Shown here piece by piece: positions 47,149 through 58,438 of a stretch of 64,000 nt of DNA. Position 1 is the first letter of the stretch. Every line of letters starts with the position of its first letter. Position numbers and translations under genes: made by a program. The notes beneath the pieces were generated by a model. It did not search any database, had not been told where the DNA came from, and saw only the letters and a program-made list of their open reading frames with translations. The stretch is taken from positions 124,001 to 188,000 of the forward strand of contig RBZT01000125.1 of assembly GCA_003693705.1 (NCBI GenBank). The letters are read 5' to 3'. Origin of the DNA: Polymyxa betae. Its lineage: Eukaryota > Endomyxa > Phytomyxea > Plasmodiophorida > Plasmodiophoridae.

Positions 47149-48042
47149 CTATTGCCATGCCATGACAGGTGACCGTTGTGGGCAAGCTGCCGGTATCGGC
47201 GTACAATCTGTATCGAACGGCGGCCGTAAATCATAACCGGAAGATATCTTTGCGAGCGATTCAACTTCGTCTTGATTAGTCCCATATGGGGCCCGAGTTC
47301 CTTTATAGTTCGGATCTAATTCGATTCTGTAGACGCTTTTATCTGCACAAGCCTCTTGCTCTTGGTTGCGCTCCTGAGTACGTTCTGACGACAGCTTCTG
47401 ATTGAACTCTTCAGTCTCTTGTTGTCGATTACATTCTCTCGGTTCGTCGTAGAAATGGCGTCGCTCAGACAGCTTTCTCGTCAACCGTGGTTGAAGACTA
47501 CCATTGTTTATGATAACAGACCTATTGACATACCGTCTCGATTGAGCTCTGGCAGGTTCTGGAGCGGCATGATGCCATGATATGATATTGCCATGATCAC
47601 TTGGTCGCCTCGATACTGTTTTCTGGTATAGCTGCTCCGTTGGTCCATCTTGTGCTAATGGAATCTGACTCCTGGAATATATACGCTGTATCCCTGGCCG
47701 AGGAATTGGCATTGGAGCCATCATTGCCTCTATAAAATTTGTGCTTGTAACGATGACTGGCTTGGAGCCTGGTTTATACGATTTTTCCAACGATTGTAGA
47801 AACCTGTTGATTTCCACTGGACGATTCTGAAGAAACAGAACAGTCTCGAGACCAGGAATGAAATTTAAGCCTTTGAGCGACCGAATCATAGAATCTAGAT
47901 TGATGATATCGCTATTATACCAGTTGACCAAGCTGATGATCTCGTCCATCTTCTCGTTGATACGTTGGCGTCCGTTCGCTTCCAGAGGCATCGGGTCTCG
48001 TTCCCAGCCCGGTTTCGAGAGGGCTGCTTTCAGGTTCTCCAT
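47149..48042 (-). CDS. Uncharacterised helical/disordered protein
   Basis: 297 residues, no intron, start ATG 48042 (MENLKAALSKPGWERDPMPL). The first 110 residues are helical (INEKMDEIISLVNWYNSDII then a Leu-rich turn), the rest is Arg/Gln/Glu-rich and disordered, with a polar tail. No known domain. Convergent with the preceding gene, stops 26 bp apart. Confidence 0.55.
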   Translation of the reverse strand: MENLKAALSKPGWERDPMPLEANGRQRINEKMDEIISLVNWYNSDIINLDSMIRSLKGLNFIPGLETVLFLQNRPVEINRFLQSLEKSYKPGSKPVIVTSTNFIEAMMAPMPIPRPGIQRIYSRSQIPLAQDGPTEQLYQKTVSRRPSDHGNIISWHHAAPEPARAQSRRYVNRSVIINNGSLQPRLTRKLSERRHFYDEPRECNRQQETEEFNQKLSSERTQERNQEQEACADKSVYRIELDPNYKGTRAPYGTNQDEVESLAKISSGYDLRPPFDTDCTPIPAACPQRSPVMAWQ

Positions 48043-48474
48043 AGGCACATAAATATCTTCTGCTTATTGCGCTGAGTGAGTCATCACATCGAATCTCAGA
48101 AAATATCGTCATGTGACAGCAATTGCAGCGAAATATGCGTCCAATGATCCCATCATGATTTTACGAAGCAAGAAATAAAATGTAGAAGCTAACTGCTTCG
48201 TTCTCAGTTCCATTCTTCAATATACGCCTTCATCGGTTTTCTGCAGCCTTCTTCATCATCTGCGGTGGCTGGCAGAGTGCAGACACAAAGCGGCAACGAG
48301 AAGGAAGGGGCTGCGTGGGGCGACGGGGTCGTCTGCCGTCATGTAACGTTACAGTGTCTAAGCTCGACATGACCCAGGGTGGTTGCGTAATCAGATAACC
48401 ACGTCTGGGATTTTGCTGTCTGAGGTCTGGCATCTGTTCGTCATCCAGATCGATATCGGCAGGCCGATCTTTGC
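48043..48474. promoter_or_regulatory. Divergent intergenic region upstream of the Aurora-like kinase
   Basis: About 430 bp. Contains the TGTAACGTTACA palindrome (48342-48353) and a G-rich stretch (GTGGGGCGACGGGGTC). No coding signal on either strand. Confidence 0.4.
48342..48353. promoter_or_regulatory. Perfect TGTAACGTTACA palindrome
   Basis: 12-bp perfect palindrome about 120 bp upstream of the Aurora-like kinase ATG and about 300 bp upstream of the divergent gene. The longest copy of the recurring element. Probable protein-binding site (inference). Confidence 0.5.
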
Positions 48475-50391
48475 ATGATCTCGGATTCGCGTCCGGGTGG
48501 ACCCGTTTCTATCAAGATCCAGAAGTGCTTCATGAACCAGGGGCAAGACGATCTCGAACAGATTCGTGATGCCCTGTCCGGTCTTCGAGTTGATACACCA
48601 CCATCATATACTCCCCTCCCGATACCGGTAGTGACACATACGGCTGAGGCTAAGGCTGCAGAGCGTCCGAAACGATTAGGCTTAGAAAAACTAACGCACG
48701 CGCCGCTGAATTTCCGGGTCCTTCCGGAAACGCCATATTCTTTAGATGAATTCAAAGTTCTAACTGGAAAAAAAGGAGCACTAGGAAAAGGAGCGATGGG
48801 TAATGTCCAGCTAGTGCAATGGATGACGCGTCCTGATAAACCGTTAAGGGCTCTTAAGAGAATATCGAAATTCCAAATGTGGAAGGATGATAATCCGGTA
48901 AATCAACCCATTCATGAAATGGAATTATCGGATTTACGGTGTAGATAGGTTGTTCTATTCGAACAATTATGGGATGAAGTGGAGGCATTAATGACGCTAA
49001 AGCACAAGAATATCGTCGGTCTGGATGGGTATTTCGAGGACTACAAGTATGTGTATTTGATCATGGAATATGCTCCAAATGGTGATCTCAACCAGCTCCT
49101 TGAGAATCAGAAGCGTCTCTCTGAACTGGAAGCAGCCAGACATATCGAATCGTTAATTCAAGCACTGTTATATTGTCATCAGCATAGCTATCTACATAGA
49201 GATATTAAGCCAGAGAATCTCCTCATATCATCCAAAGGCGATCTTCTTTTGGCCGATTTCGGGTAATGTCGCTCTTTTTCATTATTCTACAAACAATCTA
49301 AGATTGGCTTAGCTGCGTTGCCACTAGTCACTCGACTAAAAAGAGTCTTTGTGGTACGCGCTATTATCATTCTTACGAAATCGCCAACGAAGAACCACAC
49401 GATGAGGCTTCTGATGCCTGGAGCGTTGGGGTTGTCGCTTTTGAATTATTGCACGGAAAATCTCCGTTTGAATCTGACGATAGCGATGATGATGATGATG
49501 ATGATCTAGATACCGAGACGGAATCAGAAGAGGACTCTGTATCTGGATCGGAAGACGAATTTGAGTATGAGAGTGATGAATATAGTGCCGAGGAATCAGA
49601 AAGGGAAAGCGAAGCAGAAGAAACAGAGAGTGACGGCGTCGATGCCGAGGAATCAGAAAGGGAAAGCGAAGCAGAAGAAACAGAGAGTGACGGCGTCAAT
49701 GCCGAGGAATTTAAAGACGAGGAGAATGATCGAGATGATGATGCAGAATCTGGATCAGGCGAGCAATATAACTCGAATATTGTCGATTCTGAGTTAAACG
49801 CTGGGGAAAAAGTCGAGGCCAACTCTAACGACTGTTTTGATTCCGAAAAGGTACAACTTTTCGTTTTATTGAATGATTCTGATGTTGCCCAGGATGGTCG
49901 TGAAATAAGAAATCACGCAAAACCACGACACATACGTTACGATGACCAGGGGAACATTGTATGATAGTTATGCCTGAACGCTGTTCTCTCAACTGACTGT
50001 TTTCTCTCAGGTATCCTCCCACAGCGATGTTGTTGAGGATAGGAACCAGCCGCAACCTGAAAGTAAAAGTGTTGCTAAACATATAGACCTCCTCCCAGAC
50101 GATGAAAGCAGCGACGAAAGCAACGATGATAGTAGCACCGCAAGCTCTGAAGATTCGGATAATGTCGAAATTATCTATAACCGGATTCGCAATCTTGACT
50201 ACAGGTTTCCAGATTTCTTTAGCAATGAAGCTAGAGATTTCATCTCAAAGGTTGAACTGTTTGGTTTTTGTAACTGGTTTTGTTCTAAGTTTCTTTAGCT
50301 TTTGCAGAAAGATAAGGAGCGCAGAATGACGTTGTCGGAGGCATTAAATCATCCTTTCATTGCTCAACTGCATCGATTAAGTAGTACTTGA
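48475..50391 (+). CDS. Aurora-like serine/threonine kinase with large acidic insert
   Basis: Mitotic-type kinase. Start ATG 48475. Gly loop LGKGAMGNVQLV, VAIK-type Lys in RALKRIS, HRDIKPENLL, and DFG split by an intron (about 49264-49312). The activation segment, TSHSTKKSLCGTRYYHSYEI, carries the SLCGT of Aurora kinases, but the APE equivalent is degenerate (SYEI). DAWSVGVVAFELLHGKSPFE follows, and the C-lobe resumes with FPDFFSNEARDFISKLLQKD and RRMTLSEALNHPFI. Between these sits an acidic, disordered insert of about 210 residues containing two 19-residue tandem repeats. The N-terminal 70 residues are not Aurora-like. Introns of about 46-51 nt, one inside the insert. Confidence 0.85.
49587..49700 (+). 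repeat. Two tandem 57-bp repeats in the kinase insert
   Basis: Two consecutive copies (49587-49643, 49644-49700) with one base difference at the end, each encoding AEESERESEAEETESDGV plus one residue. A third start (GCCGAGGAA) follows at 49701. Recent duplication is indicated by the near identity. Confidence 0.9.
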
Positions 50392-50497
50392 TTAAACAAG
50401 TGTTGTTAATGTTGTATTTTGATGCCGTTCCCGATTTTAGCCACGGGATCGCGTGCCCTGGATATTTTTGAGGATCAAATAGTTCTCCTATTTTCCT

Positions 50498-50839
50498 ATG
50501 GCAACGGCTACCAACTTTTACGTTGATGTCAAGCTTGATGATAACGACATTCGGCTTGTTCGCTTAGAGAGCTCCAGAGATTATGAGAATGTCGTTGAGT
50601 TCGTCATGCGCCACAAACCAAATAAGTTTACATTGAGATCTAAGGTCTGAGATGACTTCAATCAACTCGATGAAGATCGGACAATAAAAATTCGCCTGTC
50701 ATCATAGGTGTTCTTCACATACGACTTAGAGGATGGGCAGAAGTGCACAGTCTCCACCCCGCTGGAACTTCACCACGCCCTGCATCAGGACAAGTCGTTT
50801 CAAGAACATCGCCTTGAGTTGCGACCTGAACTTAAATGA
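50498..50839 (+). CDS. Small PB1-like protein (92 aa)
   Basis: Two exons, 50498-50644 and 50708-50839, around a 63-nt intron, both in phase 0. The protein starts MATATNFYVDVKLDDNDIRL and contains FFTYDLEDGQKCTVSTPLEL then LHHALHQDKSF. The pattern of an acidic OPCA-like loop (YDLEDG) with a following hydrophobic strand resembles a PB1 domain standing alone. PB1 domains mediate heterodimerisation in kinase and polarity complexes. By-eye assignment; a ubiquitin-like fold is the alternative. It lies 100 bp downstream of the kinase. Confidence 0.5.
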
Positions 50840-50926
50840 TCATTGACAGGAGTGTGGTCATACTCGGGATAAAGACACTCGCGCAAAGTAAATGTCATAA
50901 ATGTTTAAAGGTTTATTGTTTAAACG

Positions 50927-53468
50927 CTATGGAAGTGCAACACTATGCATGCCAGTACTTATATGTCGATGTCCATTATCTAACTCCAAGAATGCATTGA
51001 TCTCTGGGCAAGACAATGGTGTACAGTTAATTACTTTCTGTAAAAACAGTTCGAACTGTAATGCAAGAGCTTCCGCAAAGGCTGGATCTCCTGATGAGTG
51101 AATAGACGACCTACGATTCCGTTACATAACCATAGCCATTACTCGTTTTTTGAATTTTACCACTTGGGTAAGTCAGGAAGGACATCATTCGGAAATCTTC
51201 GCCTCAACGAGGTGTGTAGATCTTTCAAATCGGATAAAGTAGAACGAATTGTCCACTTGAGATACTGATTCAAAGAGAAGTATTCATATACCTAACATAC
51301 AATCACATCAGAAAGTACAATTGGACATTATGTGTCGGATAATAACCTCAAAGTAATAAATTGGATTAAACCGATAATCGCTGGAATCGGAAAATTGCCA
51401 CTTGCTTATGACTATCCCAAATTTATGAACATTGTCGATTTTGTAATCAGAGTCAGGTTCAGAACGTTCCGGGCACTCTAACTGGATCACTGTGAGAACA
51501 ATTTCAATGCAATACTGCACTTACTCGATCATAGTTAAGAAACTCATACAATGGTCGACATTGGAAATAATTGACATTGACAAGCGATTGAATGAAAATG
51601 TCCAGCTGTCTTCTTCGATTCTCGAGAAATCTAGAATCTAAACACAAGATCTGAATAATATTTATATTGGGCAAACGAGAAAAGTTTACGTGAGGAATTG
51701 AGCAATGACTTGGATGGAACAGCTGGCAATAATCTGTCATCAAAAAGTTGTTGCATTTTGTAATGTAGCTCGAGGAACTGGTTGAATCGGCGCCTGACAC
51801 ACCATCCTGATATTCCTGCACTAACCTGTCGAAAATAAATGCGAAATCCTAAAGCTTTGTTCCGATTACGTGTATATCGTAGACAATGGGTTGCGTGTCG
51901 GTATTATATTGGAAAACGGTTGCACTGATGATTTTTTCATGATCCTTAGTTTGGAAAAAAAGCACTTCTTCAGATGGCGGTCGGATTTTCCGCTCCAAGA
52001 TCGCAGCAATTGGTGTGGTGATGACTTCGTTGATCATTTGCTTAACCGATTTACTTTCAACAAGCTTTGGACTCCCTTCTGTGTTCTGAATAGAATTCAC
52101 AAACTGAAGTGGTCAATGGATTGTATAGTTACACGAGTCTCATCCAAATGGTTCATGATGCCAACTGAATTAGAAGTTATAGGTTCTGACAATATCTCTC
52201 TCTCGGAACGCAGCAGCTTTGTTTGAGATCCAAGGAAATCAGCGAGCGGAGTTTGAATGCTAGGGTGCTCGGTTGCTCGATGAAGGTAAAGCTGCAAAAT
52301 CGATGCAATCTCGCCAACAGAACAATGCTTAATTGAATTTGGAAATTCCGGCAAGTTAATCGGTTGATTTTCTGCTTCGCATGCCTACCACATGTAAACT
52401 AGAGCCAAATAATCAGGACCTCGCGGTAACAACCTTTTTGACAGCATAACCAAGCCACATCCAATCCGAAAACGATGAAGAAAATACCCAGGCAGTTTCG
52501 CCTGCGCCAACCGGCTCAACCTCCACAGAAAACCTAGCATATGGTTCCCCATCCGAATCGATTCCTTCAAACCAAGATAGCAGATTCAGAGCACCGATAT
52601 GATTGCTTTTGGGATCGAGGTTATTAACGGCAGATGATTGTACTTCAGAAGCCAGCCATGTATTCCAGATCTGGGTGTCTGACAAAGCACCATTTTTCGG
52701 CGAAACTTCCTGGTGGGTTTGTAACCATGGATGATGAAAACCATGCAGATTCCGGAAGTGCGGTCTGGTTAAACAGGACCACTAAACAGTCATAAAAAAA
52801 ATAATTCGATTGGCAATTTACATACAATGCGACGAAAAATCCATCCGAAAGATACAATTGAGTCTACGGCTAAGATTGCAGAGACAGAGAGTCGACCGCA
52901 ATTAACTATCAGCAGTGACCGGAGATCTTTTCCATCTGCTAAACGGAAAGCTTGAGATTGAACGTCTTTACATGAAATAATGAAATTCATGATCCTAATA
53001 ACTCTAGACTTAATGTAGTGCTCGCATAGAGCCGGTGTGTATGCATGCTTACCACCATAGACGAATACCGTAATTTAGAGGAGCGCCGTAAGCGTTGGAG
53101 AGCGAAACAATAAAGGCTCCACACAGCCAAGCAGCAAATTGGGTTAACTGAGCAATCAGTTCATAGGGGTAGATATAGCTAAATACATCTTCTGGATCGA
53201 CTTTGATCACATGCACCAGCAAAATTGTAATCGGGAATGTTGTCATACAAAGGCACGAAGTCATTTGAATCCAGAAAGACACCGACCGATCCTCTAGCGG
53301 TATCGTTTGGCGACGCCTATAGATGGATTGGCATTGTGCCCAGGTATGGACCAGCAGAACGGCAATCGGAATCGAATCCAGGACTAGCGACGAGAAACAT
53401 GGCGATAAGCCATCGAAACCTTCGGCAATGGGCCCTGGACCCAGGGGACCGCAGAGCGTCTTCAGCAT
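50927..53468 (-). CDS. Multi-pass membrane protein with three PX-like domains
   Basis: Start 53468 (MLKTLCGPLGPGP). The first exon carries about three membrane segments, beginning GLSPCFSSLVLDSIPIAVLL, and resembles the TMD0 region of ABCC transporters; a fourth (VSAILAVDSIVSFGWIF) follows in the next exon. Then three PX-like domains: PX1 (RFSVEVEPVGAGETAWVFS, LYLHRATEHPSIQTPLADFL), PX2 (RRFNQFLELHYKMQQLFDDR, LLPAVPSKS, SRFLENRRRQLDIFIQSL), PX3 (LSDLKDLHTSLRRRFPND, LPDLPK, LALQFELFLQKVIN). PX2 has the canonical RR[YF]xxF lipid-binding start. PX domains bind phosphoinositides, so this looks like a membrane-anchored tether. Most introns, of about 45-60 nt, join in frame by eye. The exon chain has not been confirmed. 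Confidence 0.68.
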
Positions 53469-53820
53469 GAGCTTCTTCGTGTTAGAGCATCAATTGTAGT
53501 CTGGAAGGAGAGAGAGATGAAAGCTGCTCACCCACCACAAGGTTGGGTTGTTGTGGGGCCAGAATACAGTCTAGAAGGCAGACTGGTTTCAGGGTTTCAT
53601 CGTCAGTCGTGGTAGGGTTTCATCTCAGTGGTACCGCCAGGCAGTCAAAGTCGGTCGTAAAGCAGACGACAGTTCCATGAGAAGGTTGCTGCTTTGTTTT
53701 TGGTTTGTTACTGTACGGGGTTCTCCCTATGGGGTCCAGGGGGCCCTTCATTGACGCACCCCTTATCATTGACACTGAAGCTCATGACATCATCATCTAG
53801 ACTGGTGGTGATCTGAGACG
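53469..53820. promoter_or_regulatory. Bidirectional promoter region with AGGGTTTCATC direct repeat
   Basis: About 350 bp between two divergent genes. The 11-mer AGGGTTTCATC occurs twice, at 53591-53601 and 53614-53624. A G/C-rich tract (GGGGTCCAGGGGGCCC) lies at about 53729. Both sit roughly midway between the starts. Confidence 0.45.
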
Positions 53821-55460
53821 ATGGCGACTCTGCCCGACTGCAGCATCTGCTGCGAGCCGCTGGCTAGCAATCTGGGCTCGCTGAAATGCGGTCACGTATT
53901 CCATTCGGAATGGTATTTGGGAGCTTCCCGCGTCGAGTTTGCTGTGTTTGATACTGTACCAGCATCCTGCAATGGCTAGCAGAGAGATCAGTATGTCCAC
54001 TATGCAAGCAAACGGTTCACAGAAGCCATATCCGAAATCTGTTCTACACCGCTGCTTCGGGACCAGGATCGATCTTGAAAAGCTCGCAGCCGATTTCGGA
54101 TTCTTTCGGTGATGGCAGCAGTGATGATGCTGCAACGAAAAAGCTGAAGGCTGATATTGTACGTTTTTCATCGTTTGAGCTCGATGTGGTAATTTTTTTG
54201 CTGTTAGAGTGAATATCGATCGAAGCTGTCGGAATGCAAGCAGCTGCTCAATGAGAAAGACAAAGAAATTTTGGAACTGAATGGCAAGGCTCGAGTTCTG
54301 CAACTTGATCAAAACAGACATATCGCCGATATTCATAGTTTTAAAATAAAAATCGAATCGGTAATGTGCCTTAAGAATTTTTCAAAACTATTCATCATCG
54401 AATACAGTTAAAAATGGAAAAGCAAGATCTGGTCGATCAATATGAGGGTCGCATAAACAAACTAGAGCGAAAGCTCACAGAACTCAAAACCGATGAAGCA
54501 ATCAAGGTTCTTTCTCCATTGGCTAAGCTGTTTCAATAAGGCTTGACGTCTTTCAGAAAGCAGTGGAAGAACAAAACAAGAATGGTACATGCGATATTGC
54601 TGCAATTAAAAGGCGATGTAAAGCGATGTCCACCGATACCAAGATTAAGTTTCTTTTCCAGCAGCTAGAGTATACGAACGACCTTTGCTCACAGTATGAA
54701 AACATGAAATGCTAATCAGTGCTAACTGTATACTTCCTTCAGATTACAACAACGGGTGAAGTCTCAAGAGAAGGACCTCCAGAAGAGTCGGACCCAAAGT
54801 ACTTTGTTTTAAAAGCAGAGCTGAGCCAAATCCATCTTCTAACATCTCTTCGCTCTGTTCAGTTTCCACGTTGCAAGCTCTGGATCAGCAGCGTCGTTGC
54901 AAAATCAAACATAATCTCTCAAAAAGGCCTAGACCAAGCATTGAAAGCCCTGAAGTCATTAGTTTGGATGACTCTGCCGTTGAGGAAACCGACGCCGATG
55001 AAAATTTCGACCATGATACAGCTCTGGCTTTCAATTCAAACACCGGCAGAACGCTTCCCAAAGCGATGACAAATACGACTTCATTGTAAACCATCGTGGT
55101 TGTTCCTCTGAGATTTGCTTATGTGATGACTTCAGGCAAATATCTACTGGAAGCAGTCATAACTTGGTTTCGGTGTCATTGACGAAACCTAATCCTGTGA
55201 AAAAGCCACTCACAACGAGTATTGCTGGCTTGTCATACCTGTCGGGATTAGTTCTGTCATTTTTCACTGTTCTGATGTCCAGGCTTAGGACTACAAATCG
55301 TCCGGATAGAGGATCTACAGGCACCGGAGGCACATCGTCTACTTTTTCCAAAGTGTCTTCAATAATGAAAGATAGATTCCGTTCGAGCACAGCGGTGAGC
55401 TCGACAGCAACGTCGCAAGACATTCGAGCTCACTTCAAACGAAAGCAGCCTGGAATGTAA
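53821..55460 (+). CDS. TRAIP-like RING-finger E3 with coiled coil
   Basis: E3 ubiquitin ligase of the TRAIP type, acting at stalled replisomes. ATG 53821: the RING reads CSICCEPLASN, CGHVFHSE and CPLCKQTVH, split by an intron of about 67 nt whose exact acceptor I could not settle. A long coiled coil follows (SKLSECKQLLNEKDKEILEL; KMEKQDLVDQYEGRINKLER). The C-terminus is disordered and basic and ends DIRAHFKRKQPGM, resembling a PIP-box-like tail. Several 45-60-nt introns. The RING and coiled-coil order match TRAIP; other RING families cannot be excluded. Confidence 0.68.
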
Positions 55461-56181
55461 TGTACTAAGAAGTACATGTTGTAATCTTGATTAACTTTAA
55501 ACACATTGCACGTTCTAGGCAACATTTGCATCACACTTGGACTGGTAACATTCACTACACCATCCGTAAAATTGTACTAAAAGATCGTCTTCCATTGACA
55601 TGGCTACAATCTTGGACATCCACGCATCATCGACGATATTCAGGGTGCATTTATGACATTGAAAAAAGTGCTAAATAACGATGGGCGGATCTCATATGCT
55701 GTTGTAAAATGTGCTTTCTGGTCACTCCTTTCAGGCATATCGGACAGCGATGCAATTTTACTCCTGTCGAATAATTCAGGAGCGTAAGGTAAAACAATGA
55801 ACTTCTGAACCTGAATGTGTCTGAAAGTGTCTTTCTACAATGAGCTACAACATAAATGGCAGAAAAAGGGCGTTACTCCTGAATGGATATTCTGGAAGTC
55901 TAAGAGTTAGGTTATTTCTGATTATGATTTTACACAACTCTGTTCATTAAAGTTACGGACCGCAATAGATGCATATGGCAGCGTTTTTTGAATGGATCTG
56001 CTGTTGCAGCATTTGCAAGCTAGAAAGCGGTTTATTCTGCCTTGATTGGCTATTAAGATTTTCTAATAGCCAACCCTTTTGAAGACAACTGTAATCCCCA
56101 TTTAACCTAACGGGTTCCGGGCAGATAATTGAGATTCACGGAAATGATTGCGTCGAGCAGTGCTGCGTTGTGATGTGAGCA
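55461..56181. other. AT-rich gene-poor interval
   Basis: About 720 bp after the TRAIP-like stop. Only short frames and no recognisable motif, repeat or splice pattern were seen. Confidence 0.4.
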
Positions 56182-56421
56182 ATGAGTTCCAGCGCGAACA
56201 AACGCTATGGCCGCAGATATAGTGAAATATCTCTGAACAAGAGAATTGGCGCCATTGCAAAGCAAAGAGGAATAACCATGAAGGTTCAGAATGGAGCATA
56301 TGAACGGAAGTGTCTCTGCAGATACAGTAGGTTTAGGCTTGTAGAGGGATTGGGCGGGACCGCCATGCCATTGGTTAGGTTCCGGTCGCTTCGAGTGTAC
56401 ATATATCATTCAGCGCTTTGA
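56182..56421 (+). CDS. Possible small basic protein (79 aa)
   Basis: From ATG 56182: MSSSANKRYGRRYSEISLNK, then RIGAIAKQRGITMKVQNGAY. Basic and polar, codon use like neighbours, but overlapping minus-strand frames are also open, so it may be fortuitous. No family recognised. Confidence 0.25.
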   Translation: MSSSANKRYGRRYSEISLNKRIGAIAKQRGITMKVQNGAYERKCLCRYSRFRLVEGLGGTAMPLVRFRSLRVYIYHSAL

Positions 56422-56524
56422 CATCATTTGTTGTCAGGCAAATGCAAAAGCAAGCGATTTTTGTTAATATTATTAAACAAATATGCCATTTCCATAGCTT
56501 AAATAAGTGCATGATACAAGATCG

Positions 56525-58438
56525 TCACCTGTTTGCGAAAGCGATCGGAGAAAATACTTGTGAGAATGATGTCTCATGGGACTCATTGACGACAGTTGTG
56601 GAGTCATTGGAAGGGAAAGGATTGTGCAATGGAATAAGCCGTTGCGTTGATCGGACACGAATACTTTGAAGCTCTTCGTCTTTCAGTTTCAGCTCGTTTC
56701 GCATTCGATCAAGCTCGACAACAAGCCTAGTCAAATCAACTACAGTGATAAGAGATTTAGTCAATCTGCGCTTACTCTGAATTCTGTCTCCTGAGCTGAT
56801 TACATTCGTCCATGCAAAGCTCTAGCAGTGTCGATTTCGAATCATCATTATCGGTTTTTTCTAAGCCTGTGGCCGGGTATGACTGCTTCAGATGTCAGCT
56901 ATGCAGACCATCGTTGAGGTCTGAGCAGACCTGAGATAATTTTTTCGCCGTCTCCAGTTCAGTCTGCAACATATCGCATAGCTTTTCTGATTCTTTCTCT
57001 CGCTCCTCCATCTCCGCCAATTGCGCCCGAAGCTGACAAATTGTCGCTCTCTTCGTACAATATCAATTGACCCAAACAAACTGAAGCAGCAACGCTTACC
57101 TCTGAAGACAACTGAGCCTCGGTATCAAGAAGCTTCGTTTGCAGAGCATCCGGATGTACAGTGCCCGAGATCGTATCCGCAAAGGTGGACGTTGAAGCAT
57201 CTTTGTAAGCAACAACCCTTTGGGGCTGTGGGTTAACGACCCCCGATAGATTTGTAGGAGTCGAAGACCGGGCAGGCTCAGCAGCGGCCATCGCTGATAT
57301 AGCATCTGATTTGAGGTTGGGACCCTGATGGACACGATCGCCACCAGCTTGTCTCCGTTTGCAATCGATTTCCGAAAGCTGGGTGAGCAATTCGTCGATC
57401 TCTTCACGAGAAGAAATCAGTTCTGCATTGCACTTTTCATATTTACTGTTTGCCTATACACCGATTAAATGCAACCTTCATGTCAATATACTGAAACACA
57501 AGGTACCTCTTCAAAAACGCGTTTCATTGTCTCGATCCTTTTTTGCTGATCATGGCATTTAGTTTTCTCTGCATCATAGGCCCGTTTTAGGCTTAATAAT
57601 GCGTCCCGAAGTTTGGAACAATGTGAGGTTAGGATGTCTAACTTTTTCTTATCTTCGGCTTTGCTACGACCGTCCTTAGAGAATTGAGCCTCGTGAAGCT
57701 CTTGTAGCTGACGTAGGCATCTGTCCTTCCCTGTGATCAACCATGAAAAAATAATTTATAATTAAAACGAACAAACGACGATACCTTTGTAAAGAACAGT
57801 TATTTCTTCCAGTTCTTGCTGTACACGTTTTAGTTCTCGAGTTTTAGCATCTCTGTCTGCCTCTATGCTGATCTTCTCTAGCCTATGATGGGCGATAGCT
57901 TCGTGATATCTTTGTTCACAATTGTTTAGTTCATCTTGAAGTCGTCGTAACTCCTGCTCCAGCATGATCGTACGTTTGGCTGTTTTCGATTGAAAAATTA
58001 ACGGTGAATGAATCGATTCAACGTACAGGCATCGTCGCAACGACTCAACATCGTTGGGACTTTCTGTTGCTGCTGAAGTGAGCTGTTATCAGACTTTAAT
58101 CGCGCGTTTTCTTGTTCAAGATCAAGAACAAATTTCCTCAAATGATCTATTTGGAAGGTAGAATTACTCAGTTCAGCGCGAGCGCATGATAAAGACGATC
58201 TCAGCGATTCGTCGGACGTGGACGCAGAGATATGGGGCGCTATTGATGAGACAGTCCCAGAAACATCACGATCTGTCGGAACAGGAAGAATGGGGCTTTG
58301 ATGCTCAAAAGGCAGCGTGCCTTGGACGAACGGGGTCCACACTCGGGATGGTGTCTCGCCTGGAACTGCTGCACGGGGCGGTGTCGACGACACTATCGGC
58401 ATCCTCCATGATATATGTCCTGTATCGGCAGGCATCAA
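56525..58438 (-). CDS. Long coiled-coil protein
   Basis: Minus-strand gene; the first supported start is ATG 58438 (MMPADTGHISWRMPIVSSTP), a disordered N-terminus of 90 residues, then heptad-rich blocks across several exons: KFVLDLEQENARLKSDNSSL, LEQELRRLQDELNNCEQRY, RELKRVQQELEEI, KKLDILTSHCSKLRDALLSL, LISSREEIDELLTQLSEI and LRNELKLKDEEL. Introns of about 45-60 nt split them. Centrosome, flagellar or scaffold proteins look like this, but no family could be named. The 3' end is not settled: the last exon with a coiled coil ends near 56525. Confidence 0.6.

Noticed and set aside
49373-49822. Minus-strand Ser-rich frame opposite the kinase insert.
   Set aside because: Antisense of GAA/GAT/TCA-rich acidic repeats always reads as Ser-rich; an artefact of composition.
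52413-53468. The PX membrane protein as a degenerate ABCC transporter.
   Set aside because: The first exon resembles TMD0, but no Walker A, signature LSGGQ or Walker B follows on the strand, and the downstream exons fit PX folds instead.
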